This document shows, in pieces, positions 53,626 through 62,512 of a DNA stretch of 64,000 nt. A model generated the notes under the pieces. It did not search any database. It worked only from the letters and a program-made list of their open reading frames with translations, and was not told the origin of the DNA. Within the stretch, counting starts at the first letter, position 1; each line of letters begins with the position of its first letter. Both the position numbers and the translations under genes were made by a program. The DNA is from Geojedonia litorea (GTDB lineage: Bacteria; Bacteroidota; Bacteroidia; Flavobacteriales; Flavobacteriaceae): the NCBI RefSeq assembly GCF_042654525.1, contig NZ_JBHSGP010000008.1, positions 62,001 to 126,000 of the forward strand, read 5' to 3'.

Positions 53626-54777
53626 TCAATTCAGCATTTCAGCTATTTTATCTTCAAGCGCTTGTCCGCGTAAATTTTTTGCGACGATTTTACCTTCGGC
53701 ATCTAGAATAAAGGTAGCAGGTATGGATTGAATGTTATACATTTTAGCTACAGGATCGTTGAAATATTGAAGGTTCGAGACATGGTGCCAAGTCAGGTTG
53801 TCTTCTTTAATAGCTTGTAACCATGCATCCTTGGCACTTTGCTGACGTGGCGACCCATCTAGTGACACACCAATAATTTCCAAGCCTTTGTCATGGTATT
53901 TTTCATAAACCTTAACCACATTGGGATTTTCTCTTCTGCAGGGCCCACACCAAGCGGCCCAAAAGTCAATAATGGTGGCTTTGCCTTTAATGTCATTTAA
54001 AGCCAATGGTTTCCCTTCAGGGGTTGGTGCAGAGAAATTAGGAGCCACCTTGCCAATATTGGTTGAGGCCTGTGCTTCTAGGAGTCTTTTAGTGTTTTCA
54101 ATTTGAACAGCAACATTTTGACCCGAAGGTGATGCTTTAACCTCTGGTCCTAAAAGTTCGTAGGTGTCAACCGTTTGTTGTAGGTCACCGTTTCTATTTT
54201 TCAGCATGGATTCCACCAGCTTTAATGAAAACTGATTATCGGGGTTGTTTTTGATGAACTCTAGAGGAAATTCACTTGCCGTTTGAGACAAGCTAGACAT
54301 TTCAGTTCTTATGGTTTCCATCTTTATAGAATCCTGATTTTCATTAGCGGTTCTAAACGCGTTGCTTAATTGTTGACGCTGTTCATTAAAGGTGGCCATT
54401 TGCTTATTGAAATTGATTAAACCTTCATTTGATTTGGAGCCTGTGATTATAGAAGCGCCCAAATCGTCCTTATTTATGTTCACCGTCATATAGGCATTTT
54501 CTACCATAATAGGGAGGGCTCCAGTAACACTATTGACGTAGAGATAAAGCAATTCGGCATCAGCTACTTTACCTTTAAACTCAAACTTTTCGTTCATCAC
54601 CACTGCGGTATCCATATCGACCTGTCTGTTATTGGCATCTAAAGTTTTAAGGTAAACTCTAATCCCGTTATAGAGCCCTTCGGCGTTACCATCAATAACA
54701 AAACCATCCTGCTTTACCTCTTTTCCGCAAGAGACGATCATTATACTTAAAAAGAGAATTTTAATACAATTATTCAT
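53626..54777 (-). CDS. TlpA-family thiol-disulfide lipoprotein with DUF4369-like N-terminus
   Basis: Lipoprotein of 383 aa, with acylation at C17 (FLSIMIVSC). The N-terminal region (25-110) has the DUF4369 pattern (GFVIDGNAEGLYNGIRVYLKTLD). A helical middle follows, and the C-terminal thioredoxin domain has AAWCGPC (277-280) plus IIGVSLDGS and the cis-proline loop QSIPATFIL. It is a periplasmic reductant or disulfide enzyme, possibly for cytochrome maturation or oxidative protection. The N-terminal type is common in Bacteroidota TlpA proteins. It converges with the rhomboid gene across the repeat. Confidence 0.88.
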   Translation of the reverse strand: MNNCIKILFLSIMIVSCGKEVKQDGFVIDGNAEGLYNGIRVYLKTLDANNRQVDMDTAVVMNEKFEFKGKVADAELLYLYVNSVTGALPIMVENAYMTVNINKDDLGASIITGSKSNEGLINFNKQMATFNEQRQQLSNAFRTANENQDSIKMETIRTEMSSLSQTASEFPLEFIKNNPDNQFSLKLVESMLKNRNGDLQQTVDTYELLGPEVKASPSGQNVAVQIENTKRLLEAQASTNIGKVAPNFSAPTPEGKPLALNDIKGKATIIDFWAAWCGPCRRENPNVVKVYEKYHDKGLEIIGVSLDGSPRQQSAKDAWLQAIKEDNLTWHHVSNLQYFNDPVAKMYNIQSIPATFILDAEGKIVAKNLRGQALEDKIAEMLN

Positions 54778-54907
54778 AGCGTAAAACGTGTTTTTGTTAA
54801 GGTTTAGGTTACAAATATAACAAGATGTAGATAAGAAATGAGCGCTATAATCTTAATTAATTCTTAAAGAAATACTCCAATTTTAGGCAGTAAACACAAT
54901 TTTACAA

Positions 54908-54915
54908 TACTTTTG
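54908..54915 (+). promoter_or_regulatory. Possible -7 box of mnmE
   Basis: TACTTTTG matches TAnnTTTG and ends 15 nt before the mnmE ATG. No clear TTTG lies 19 nt upstream. Confidence 0.35.
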
Positions 54916-54930
54916 TTTCAAAATTAAGGC

Positions 54931-56319
54931 ATGATACCAAATGATACTATAGTGGCTTTGGCAACTCCATCGGGAAGCGGTGCTATTGCTGTCATTAGAT
55001 TATCTGGGCCAGAAGCATTGTATATTGCTGGGCAGATGTTTAGGTCGGTAAGTGGAAAATCTATTGAAAAACAGCGTACCCATACCGTACATTTGGGGCA
55101 CATTGTAGATGGTGACCGCGATATTGATGAGGTGTTAGTTACGGTATTTAAAAACCCAAATTCGTACACCGGTGAAGATGTGCTAGAAATTTCCTGTCAT
55201 GGGAGTTTGTATATCCAGCAAGAAATCATACAACTTGCTTTACGCCACGGGTGTCGTATGGCTAATGCCGGGGAATTTACCCTTCGCGCTTTTTTAAATG
55301 GAAAACTGGATTTAAGTCAGGCCGAGGCCGTTGCTGATCTTATTTCTAGTGATAATGAGGCTTCCCATCAAATTGCTATGCAGCAAATGCGTGGTGGTTT
55401 TTCTAATGAAATTGCCAAACTTCGTGAGGAGTTACTCAATTTTGCATCCTTAATTGAACTCGAACTAGACTTTGCCGAAGAAGATGTAGAATTTGCAGAT
55501 CGCCAACAATTTAAAGCTCTAACAGAACGCATTAGTTTTGTTTTAAAGCGGCTTATCGATTCGTTTGCGGTTGGAAATGTTATTAAAAACGGAATACCAG
55601 TAGCAATTGTAGGTGAACCCAATGTAGGTAAGTCTACGCTATTAAATGCCTTATTGAATGAAGAGCGGGCCATAGTATCTGACATTGCGGGTACTACCCG
55701 CGACACCATTGAAGACGAGATAGCAATAGGAGGGATAGGATTTCGGTTTATTGATACTGCAGGGATACGTGACACCAAAGACGTGGTAGAAAGCATTGGT
55801 ATCAAAAAAACTTTTGAAAAGATTGAACAGGCCCAGGTGGTTATTTATTTATTTGATAGTACCGCCTTCAAGGCTAAAGGTTCAAAATTCAAGGTTGAAT
55901 TAGAAAAAATCAAGAACAAGTATCCGCAAAAACCATTAATTGTATTAGCAAACAAAGTGGATAAGATTGATGCAAGAGAACTTTCAACCCTAAAAAGCCA
56001 AATTCCAGAAGTTATGGGACTTTCGGCAAAAACAGGTTTTGGTGTCGAACAACTTACCCAAGCTTTACTCAACTTAATTAATACCGGAGCCCTGCGCAAC
56101 AATGAAACCATTGTAACCAATACACGCCATTATGATGCATTATTAAAAGCATTTGAAGAAATTAAGAAGGTGCAATATGGATTGGATACCGAACTATCAG
56201 GCGACTTGCTAGCTATTGATATCCGTCAGGCGCTGTACCACTTTGGTGAGATTACTGGAGAGATTACTAATGATGATTTACTGGGTAATATTTTTGCCAA
56301 TTTCTGTATCGGGAAGTAA
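54931..56319 (+). CDS. mnmE: tRNA modification GTPase MnmE
   Basis: GTPase that with MnmG adds a carboxymethylaminomethyl group to U34 of certain tRNAs; 462 aa, full length. The N-terminal formyl-tetrahydrofolate-binding domain starts NDTIVALATPSGSGAIAVIRLSG. A helical region and the inserted G domain follow: G1 GEPNVGKST, G2 at TTRDT, G3 DTAG, G4 NKVD, G5 around SAK. The C-terminal end CIGK carries the catalytic cysteine. MnmG is not nearby. Confidence 0.97.
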   Translation: MIPNDTIVALATPSGSGAIAVIRLSGPEALYIAGQMFRSVSGKSIEKQRTHTVHLGHIVDGDRDIDEVLVTVFKNPNSYTGEDVLEISCHGSLYIQQEIIQLALRHGCRMANAGEFTLRAFLNGKLDLSQAEAVADLISSDNEASHQIAMQQMRGGFSNEIAKLREELLNFASLIELELDFAEEDVEFADRQQFKALTERISFVLKRLIDSFAVGNVIKNGIPVAIVGEPNVGKSTLLNALLNEERAIVSDIAGTTRDTIEDEIAIGGIGFRFIDTAGIRDTKDVVESIGIKKTFEKIEQAQVVIYLFDSTAFKAKGSKFKVELEKIKNKYPQKPLIVLANKVDKIDARELSTLKSQIPEVMGLSAKTGFGVEQLTQALLNLINTGALRNNETIVTNTRHYDALLKAFEEIKKVQYGLDTELSGDLLAIDIRQALYHFGEITGEITNDDLLGNIFANFCIGK

Positions 56320-56491
56320 ATAGGTCATATTTAGGCAATCGTTTATAGTATAAACAAACTGAAATTTTACAAGTATCGGTAAATGAATTAACTCGAAATT
56401 CCTAGAGTTTATTATTGTTTCAAAAAACAAGAACAGAACATTAAAAAAGAATAGTTAAATCTTAATTAGGCCAAATGTTATAAAGAGACGG

Positions 56492-57562
56492 TTACAATTT
56501 TTCAAAAACAAGGACCTTTAAATCCCCGTTGCTCTCACTTCCAATTTCCAACGATAAACTGTCAGCTTCTAGATTAGTGATTTTCCAGCTTTCATTTAAA
56601 TTGGAATGAGGCATTACAGCACCAAAATCTAAAACAACTAATAGATTATTTGGATCTGTATTATCAATGGTCCAAGTTCCAGAAACAGTAGAGGCATCAT
56701 TAACTGAACTTACGCTCATGGCACTTTCAAATGTAAAAATATAACCATTATAATCTTCTGTAAACTCTTCTTCATCAGTAGAATATTCATCAATAATCCA
56801 GTCTCCTCTGGTTAGAAAATCAAACAATACAGCTTCATCGTCATCATTGAAGTCAAAGTCATCATCTTCATCGCAAATATCAATAGTGTTTTCGATGGCA
56901 GATTCTAAAGCATCTAAATCAGTTACAGCAATCTCAATATTTTCAAATGTAACAAGGGTAATAGGGAAGTTGAAATTGACTGAAGCAAAATTATCAAGAT
57001 TCTCAATAAGCTCATATAATTCAGCGTCATTTGTTATTACAATTGTAGTCGGAATACTTGCATTAAATGCAAGAGCCTCGAAGGAGATGGGGTATTTAAA
57101 ATCTATACATTCTAGATCCTCGTCTATCTCATTATCTTCTGTACTTTGATTTACATAAAAATCAAATTGCGCTTGGTTTGATATTGTAACCCTTGTATAG
57201 TCTGGTAGAATAATGTCTATAGGAAATATGATATTGATGATATCATTATCATCTGGAAACGCTTCAATTGCATTCTCTACTAATTGATAATCACTAACTG
57301 ATGTAATATTAATTTCTATTCCATTTACAATTACGGTAATTGGCAATACAATACTTATATTATTTGCTCTGTCAATAATGTTATCTTTTGAGCCATCATT
57401 AAGAGCAACGCGTCCTAACAAATTTGACAAATTTGTATTGGCACTTAATTGATTTACCTCATCCTTTTCTATAGTTTCTGTTATACTATCTTGGCAAGAT
57501 ATTCCAATCAATAAAGATGATAAAATAAAAATAGACAGAAAGATCCTTTTAAAAAAATACAT
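56492..57562 (-). CDS. Repeat-containing acidic surface lipoprotein of ECF locus
   Basis: Lipoprotein of 356 aa from the ATG at 57562, with the lipobox ending at C23 (FILSSLLIGISC). The mature part has four similar units (about residues 70-101, 111-141, 155-191 and 197-228), each with an FPI or YPI strand, an I-V-V strand and a helix of the AELYELIENL type, separated by D/E-rich links. The last 115 residues (RGDWIIDEY, SGTWTID, LKVLVFEKL) look like a lipocalin-like or beta-barrel domain. It has an ECF-type promoter element and is divergent from the sigma gene. The 172 nt downstream to mnmE contain no gene. Confidence 0.7.
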   Translation of the reverse strand: MYFFKRIFLSIFILSSLLIGISCQDSITETIEKDEVNQLSANTNLSNLLGRVALNDGSKDNIIDRANNISIVLPITVIVNGIEINITSVSDYQLVENAIEAFPDDNDIINIIFPIDIILPDYTRVTISNQAQFDFYVNQSTEDNEIDEDLECIDFKYPISFEALAFNASIPTTIVITNDAELYELIENLDNFASVNFNFPITLVTFENIEIAVTDLDALESAIENTIDICDEDDDFDFNDDDEAVLFDFLTRGDWIIDEYSTDEEEFTEDYNGYIFTFESAMSVSSVNDASTVSGTWTIDNTDPNNLLVVLDFGAVMPHSNLNESWKITNLEADSLSLEIGSESNGDLKVLVFEKL

Positions 57563-57579
57563 ATAATGAGTTATTTGGT

Positions 57580-57609
57580 ATATAACAATCCACACACAAA
57601 AAGTTACCC
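57580..57609 (-). promoter_or_regulatory. ECF-type promoter element, copy A
   Basis: On the minus strand GGGTAACTTTTT, an 8-nt spacer and ATTGTTATAT form a 30-nt unit. It shares GGGTAA, the T-run and the TTGTT-TAT box with copies B and C at the same spacing. The box ends 17 nt before the start codon at 57562. Confidence 0.65.
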
Positions 57610-57656
57610 TTGCAAAAATTAAATTTTGTTAATTTGTAAAAATCGATTAATAGCAA

Positions 57657-58172
57657 TTGAATAAAAAATTACATAAAAGTATTTGTGACGAAAAGTTATT
57701 TTCAAGTATTTATAACAAATATATACAAGATTTAAATGACTTCTTATACTATAAGTATGGTTCACTTTTAAATCCTGAAGATAAAGCACAAGAAGCCTTT
57801 ATAAAACTTTGGCAGAATTGTGCCAAGGTGTCTTCAGACAAGGCAAAGAGTTATTTGTTTACCGTTGCTAATAACTTAATGTTAAACGAGGTAAAACATC
57901 AAAAGGTAGTTTTAAAACATCAATCAATTAAATCCAGTAATACCGATAATGAAAATCCGGAATTTGTTTTAGAACAAAAACAGTATCTTGAAAAATATCA
58001 AAAAGCTTTAGGAAATCTTTCTGAAGTACAAAGGGTTGCTTTTTTATTAAATCGCGTTGAAGAAAAAAGCCATAGTGAAATTGCCGAAATGCTTGGTATT
58101 ACTTTAAGAGCAACCCGAAAACGGATTTACAATGCTGTAGAAAATTTAAGAAAAGAAATTGATGGTATATAA
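57657..58172 (+). CDS. ECF-type RNA polymerase sigma factor
   Basis: Extracytoplasmic-function sigma factor of 171 aa. Region 2 is around LFSSIYNKYIQDLNDFLYYKYGSLLNPEDKAQEAFIKLW, and region 4 is a helix-turn-helix with SEVQRVAFLLNRVEEKSHSEIAEMLGITLRATRKRIYNA, binding the -35 element. The start is a TTG at 57657; no ATG is in reach before the conserved part. A fecR gene and a TonB-dependent receptor follow, the classical signalling trio. A weak housekeeping-like TAATTTG at 57630 could drive it. Confidence 0.9.
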   Translation: MNKKLHKSICDEKLFSSIYNKYIQDLNDFLYYKYGSLLNPEDKAQEAFIKLWQNCAKVSSDKAKSYLFTVANNLMLNEVKHQKVVLKHQSIKSSNTDNENPEFVLEQKQYLEKYQKALGNLSEVQRVAFLLNRVEEKSHSEIAEMLGITLRATRKRIYNAVENLRKEIDGI

Positions 58173-58176
58173 AAAA

Positions 58177-58206
58177 GGGTAAACTTTTATCACAAAGTTG
58201 TTTTAT
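58177..58206 (+). promoter_or_regulatory. ECF-type promoter element, copy B, for fecR
   Basis: GGGTAAACTTTTA, seven bases, then GTTGTTTTAT. It starts 5 nt after the sigma stop codon, and the last base is 17 nt before the GTG start of fecR. It is identical in both boxes to copy C. Confidence 0.7.
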
Positions 58207-58223
58207 ATAAAAATAGTTAAAAA

Positions 58224-59132
58224 GTGGATAGAGAAGATTTATTAATAAAATGGTTGGATGGAGAACTAAACGATGCAGAATTAGCATTGTTTAAGCAGCT
58301 TCCTGAATATGCATCATACGAGAAATTGTATAAGAATGCTGTATATTTTAAATCACCAATTGTTAATAAAGAAAAACAGTTTGCTAACTTTAAGTCCCTT
58401 TTAGAGAAAAAAGACAAAGTTACTTCCAGGCAAAACTTCTCATTAAAATTTTTAATGCGCATTGCAGCAATCTTTGTGGTAGGATTAGGCCTGTATTTTA
58501 CGATTTTAAAGGAGGATTTAGTAAAAGTAAACACTTCGGTAGCACAGCAAACCAATTTCACTTTACCTGATAATTCTGAAATCATCGTTAATGCAGAATC
58601 ACAAATAAAGTATAACGAAAGTGATTGGAATAAAAAAAGAGAACTTAAACTCAACGGTGAAGCCTTTTTTAAAGTAGCCAAAGGACAAAAATTCGATGTA
58701 AAAACCGAATTAGGAACGGTTACCGTATTAGGTACGCAATTTAATGTAAAGCAAAGAGGCAAACTGTTAGAGGTGCAATGTTTTGAAGGCTTGGTTAACG
58801 TAATTATAGGTAAATCGAATCTAGAACTGCCTGCAGGCAACACTATTCGTCTTTTTGAGAATAATTTGATAAGAAAAAAAATAAGCCTCATAAAACCAAC
58901 TTGGATTGAAGGTAAAAGCACATTTGAAAGTGTTCCGTATTTTGAGGTTATAGCAGAGCTCGAAAGACAGTTTGATATTGAGATATCATTAAACAACTTC
59001 GATGGAAGAAAAATATTTACTGGTAGTTTTGTAAATGACAATATAGAGTTGGCTTTGAAGTCTATCACGCAGCCCTTTAAATTAAGCTATGAGATAAACA
59101 AAGACCAAATTAGCATATTCAAGAATGAGTAA
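58224..59132 (+). CDS. FecR-type anti-sigma factor
   Basis: Inner-membrane anti-sigma factor of 302 aa that controls the sigma factor upstream. An N-terminal cytosolic part (1-75), with LLIKWLDGELNDAELALFK, precedes one membrane helix (IAAIFVVGLGLYFTIL). The periplasmic FecR domain (about 105-195) shows LPDNSEIIVNAESQIKY, EAFFKVAKGQKFDVKT and VLGTQFNVKQRG. A DUF4974-like end (235-300) interacts with the receptor's STN domain in homologous systems. A GTG start is used. Its end overlaps the receptor start by 8 nt, which couples translation. Confidence 0.9.
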   Translation: MDREDLLIKWLDGELNDAELALFKQLPEYASYEKLYKNAVYFKSPIVNKEKQFANFKSLLEKKDKVTSRQNFSLKFLMRIAAIFVVGLGLYFTILKEDLVKVNTSVAQQTNFTLPDNSEIIVNAESQIKYNESDWNKKRELKLNGEAFFKVAKGQKFDVKTELGTVTVLGTQFNVKQRGKLLEVQCFEGLVNVIIGKSNLELPAGNTIRLFENNLIRKKISLIKPTWIEGKSTFESVPYFEVIAELERQFDIEISLNNFDGRKIFTGSFVNDNIELALKSITQPFKLSYEINKDQISIFKNE

Positions 59133-61644
59133 AAGAGAGTTGTTTAAATGTATTTGTTTATACTTTTTTTTATGCCTTAATGCACTTTCAGCTCAAAATG
59201 TTCAAGATAAACAATTACTAACTAAAGTTCTAAAAGATTTAGAAATCCGTTATGATTGTAATTTTTCCTATTCCAATGAAGATCTTCAGGACATAACACT
59301 TGTACCACCTTCAGAAGAACTATCCTTTATCAATGCAATTGAGTATTTAAAAAACAACACTAGTCTTATTTTTAATGTGCTACAAGATAGAATAGTAACT
59401 ATCGTATCACCCAATGATTTTATTTTTAGTGTATGCGGAACCATTTTAGATAAAGAAACCCAACATCCAATTACTGGAGCTACAGTAATCACCGGAAAAC
59501 AATACACCATTAGTGATGATTTTGGAAGGTTTCAATTTACTGATATTAAAGTTGGTGCAATATTGGATATCAAACACATTGGTTATGAAAATCGTAATGT
59601 TACCATCATTGAAAAGCCAGAAAATTGCTTAATCTTGCAGTTGGCCCAAAATGTACAGGAGCTTAATGAAGTTGTAATCCCCAATTTTATCACGCAGGGA
59701 ATTAAAAAAACAGCAGAGGGCGCCATTACAATAGATTATAATCAATTTGGCGTGTTACCGGGACTTATTGATACAGACGCTTTGCAAACCGTACAATCAT
59801 TACCGGGTATAAACAGCTTGGACGAAACAGTGACCAACATCAATATTAGAGGTGGTTCTCACGACCAAAATTTAATCACTTGGAATAATATTAAAATGTA
59901 CCAAACGGGACATTTTTTTAATCTAATCTCTGCGTTCAATCCAAATATGACCAATAAGGTTGCATTGTATAAAAATGGAACGCCTTCAGGGCTTTCTGAC
60001 GGCGTTTCAGGAACCATAGATATAAAAAGTTCAGATAGAATAGCGACCGAATTTAAAGCATCCTTGGGTCTAAACCTGATTGAAGTTAATGGATTGGTGG
60101 ATATTCCCATTAGCAAGAATGCCTCTCTTCAAATTTCTGGCAGACGCTCTTATAGCGATCTAGTTAAAACACACACATCAGATCATTATTTTGAAAAAGC
60201 ATTCCAAAACACCGAAGTTTTTAAGAATGAAAATAATGTCATTTCTGAAAATGATAATTTCAGATTTTTTGATATTGAGGCAGTCTTAAACTATGACATC
60301 ACCGAAAATGATAAACTCAAGGTAGGTTTCATTACTATGAAAAACGATTTCTCTTTTTTTGAGAGTGCCTTTATACTAAATGAAGAAGAGTCAAAAGAGA
60401 GTACGTCAGAACAAAGTAATATGGGTATAGGGTTAAACTATAGTCATATCTGGAATGATAAATTTAATACAACTTTAAATATTTATGGGCTTCAGTACAA
60501 CCTGAAAGCTAAAAACGTAGATATCTTAAATGAGAAACAATTAGTTCAAGAAAACAGTATTGATGAAACTGAATTTACAATAGCATCAAATTATAAACTA
60601 AATGAAATTATGCATCTTAACGGAGGATATAGTTTCAACGAATCTGGAATTTATAATTTTGACGAATCCAATAATCCATTGTTCAGAATATTTTCGAAGG
60701 ACGTAATAAGAAAGCACGCCCTTTTTACAAGTTTAAAGCTTAATTCTACAAGTTATAAAACACAATTAACCCTAGGTTTGCGTATTAATTATATTCAACC
60801 ATTCGATGAGTTTATAATTGAACCAAGATTAAGTTTTAATCAAAAATTTTTAGGGGTTTTTACTTGGGATGTTTTAGGAGAATTTAAGCATCAAACAAAT
60901 ACACAGTCTGTTGATTTGCAAAATGATTTTCTTGGTGTGGAAAACAGGAGATGGGTGGCTTCTAATAACCGGGATGTTCCAATTATAAAAAGTAAGCAAC
61001 TATCAACAGGTGTAACATATAAAGAGAATGAGTGGCTTATAAATTTGGAAATATTCTATAAAGACGTGAAAGGGATTGTTGCCCAAAGTCAAGAATTTCA
61101 AAATCAATATCAATTTAGAACAGATTCTGGAAGCTATTCAGGGTCTGGTATTGATGTATTCATCAGTAAAAAAATAAAAGCATTTAGTTTATGGGGTAGT
61201 TACTCGTATCAAGACTTGAATTATCATTTCAAAACGTTACAGCAATCTAGATTCCCCAATAATTTCAACATCAACAATGCTCTTAACTTGGGAGCTTCTT
61301 ACAACTATAACAATTTTAAAATTGCAACGGGCTTAAAATGGAACACAGGTAGAGCTATAACAAATCCTGTAAAGGGGAATGAAGTCATTGATAATGAAAT
61401 AAATTATGAACCTGCTAATACAAGTAACTTACCTGACTATTTTAGATGGGATGGGTCATTAACCTACGATTTTAAAATCAATAAAACAATATTGGTTAAT
61501 ACGGGCATTTCATTATGGAATATTACAGATAAAAGCAACCTTATCAACAAATACTATGAGTTTACCGATATTAACTTTCCCATTGAAATCATTGATAACT
61601 CGTTAGAATTTACTACAAACTTTCTCTTAAGAGTCACATTTTAA
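59125..61644 (+). CDS. TonB-dependent receptor with STN signalling domain
   Basis: Outer-membrane receptor of 839 aa. Signal peptide (CICLYFFLCLNALSAQ) is followed by an STN domain (about 27-92, LTKVLKDLEIRYDCNFSYSN) that can talk to FecR, a carboxypeptidase-regulatory-like domain (about 98-170), a plug (about 210-300, with NINIRGGSHDQNLITWNNI) and a 22-strand barrel. It ends in LLRVTF, with the terminal aromatic usual for OMPs. No SusD gene follows, so a siderophore, vitamin or peptide ligand is as likely as a glycan. The ligand is unknown. Confidence 0.92.
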   Translation: MSKRELFKCICLYFFLCLNALSAQNVQDKQLLTKVLKDLEIRYDCNFSYSNEDLQDITLVPPSEELSFINAIEYLKNNTSLIFNVLQDRIVTIVSPNDFIFSVCGTILDKETQHPITGATVITGKQYTISDDFGRFQFTDIKVGAILDIKHIGYENRNVTIIEKPENCLILQLAQNVQELNEVVIPNFITQGIKKTAEGAITIDYNQFGVLPGLIDTDALQTVQSLPGINSLDETVTNINIRGGSHDQNLITWNNIKMYQTGHFFNLISAFNPNMTNKVALYKNGTPSGLSDGVSGTIDIKSSDRIATEFKASLGLNLIEVNGLVDIPISKNASLQISGRRSYSDLVKTHTSDHYFEKAFQNTEVFKNENNVISENDNFRFFDIEAVLNYDITENDKLKVGFITMKNDFSFFESAFILNEEESKESTSEQSNMGIGLNYSHIWNDKFNTTLNIYGLQYNLKAKNVDILNEKQLVQENSIDETEFTIASNYKLNEIMHLNGGYSFNESGIYNFDESNNPLFRIFSKDVIRKHALFTSLKLNSTSYKTQLTLGLRINYIQPFDEFIIEPRLSFNQKFLGVFTWDVLGEFKHQTNTQSVDLQNDFLGVENRRWVASNNRDVPIIKSKQLSTGVTYKENEWLINLEIFYKDVKGIVAQSQEFQNQYQFRTDSGSYSGSGIDVFISKKIKAFSLWGSYSYQDLNYHFKTLQQSRFPNNFNINNALNLGASYNYNNFKIATGLKWNTGRAITNPVKGNEVIDNEINYEPANTSNLPDYFRWDGSLTYDFKINKTILVNTGISLWNITDKSNLINKYYEFTDINFPIEIIDNSLEFTTNFLLRVTF

Positions 61645-61719
61645 TTTTTTTTTATTGCTTTATAAATAATTAATAAATAGGTGTTTACGATTAATTATTG
61701 AAATAATTTAAAATTTAAA

Positions 61720-61749
61720 GGGTAAACTTTTAGACCTGTGTTGTTTTAT
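61720..61749 (+). promoter_or_regulatory. ECF-type promoter element, copy C, for downstream lipoproteins
   Basis: GGGTAAACTTTTA, seven bases, then GTTGTTTTAT, both boxes identical to copy B and with the same 30-nt length. It lies between the receptor stop and the first lipoprotein ATG, 30 nt before that ATG. Confidence 0.7.
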
Positions 61750-61779
61750 TGATGTATTATAAATCCAAATCTATTATTT

Positions 61780-62484
61780 ATGAAAAATTTAATTTTATTT
61801 GTAACATTCATTGGTTCCTTGGCTTTTTTAACAAGCTGTAGTAAAGATGATTCTATTGGTTCAGGTAATGCTACCTTAAAAATCTCTGCTAGTATAGCGA
61901 ACATTAGTAGCAGTGGCCAATCATCATCTAGAGTTTCTTCTTCTAGAACAATGAACGAAAGTCTCAATTTTGTTTCCGGATATGTCTGGGTAAGTGAGAT
62001 TGAATTTGACGGTTCTCTTCAAAATGGACCTTCAATTAATAGAAGAATTGAGCGTTTTTCCAAAATTGACTTTGAAACAGGTATTGCAACACCAAGTTTG
62101 GATGACATAATCATTCCAACTGGAACATATTCCTATGTTAACCTAGGTGTTGAGTTAAGGGACGAAGATGCACAGCCTTCAATTATAATGGAAGGCACTT
62201 ATACCCATTCCAATGGCAATGTCATTCCTATCCGTTTTGAATTTAATAGCGGTGAAGTGTTTGAAGCAGAATCATCACAACAAGTGGAGGTTACTGAAGA
62301 CCAAACGGTACTTTCAAGAATTGTGTTTGATCCACATGTTTGGTTTAGCGTTGTACCGACCAATATGTTAGATAATGCTAATTTAACAGATGGAACGATC
62401 ATTATCAGTGAAACCAAAAATGAATCGATATTTGACCTGGTTGCTGACCGTCTAGATGTTAGTACAGAATCCACTTTCGAATAA
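61780..62484 (+). CDS. DUF4382-like or unknown lipoprotein of ECF locus
   Basis: Lipoprotein of 234 aa, with acylation at C20 in FLTSCSKDD. The first part is Ser-rich (SSSGQSSSRVSSSR). The rest is beta-rich with GYVWVSEIEFDG, IIIPTGTYSYVNLGVELRD and NVIPIRFEFNSGEVFEAES, a pattern recalling DUF4382-like surface lipoproteins. Function is unknown. It has ECF promoter copy C upstream and is followed by a second lipoprotein after 28 nt. Confidence 0.65.
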   Translation: MKNLILFVTFIGSLAFLTSCSKDDSIGSGNATLKISASIANISSSGQSSSRVSSSRTMNESLNFVSGYVWVSEIEFDGSLQNGPSINRRIERFSKIDFETGIATPSLDDIIIPTGTYSYVNLGVELRDEDAQPSIIMEGTYTHSNGNVIPIRFEFNSGEVFEAESSQQVEVTEDQTVLSRIVFDPHVWFSVVPTNMLDNANLTDGTIIISETKNESIFDLVADRLDVSTESTFE

Positions 62485-62512
62485 TAATTAAAACCCAAAT
62501 AAAATAGAAATC

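Noticed and set aside
55368..55805. Minus-strand ORF inside mnmE
   Set aside because: It is a shadow of the G domain, with composition of a reverse-frame translation (rich in S and I) and no start signal.
58217..59068. Long minus-strand ORF (283 codons) opposite fecR
   Set aside because: It is exactly antisense to fecR, whose domains and start context are clear; the antisense protein is Ser/Leu-rich with no family-like motifs.
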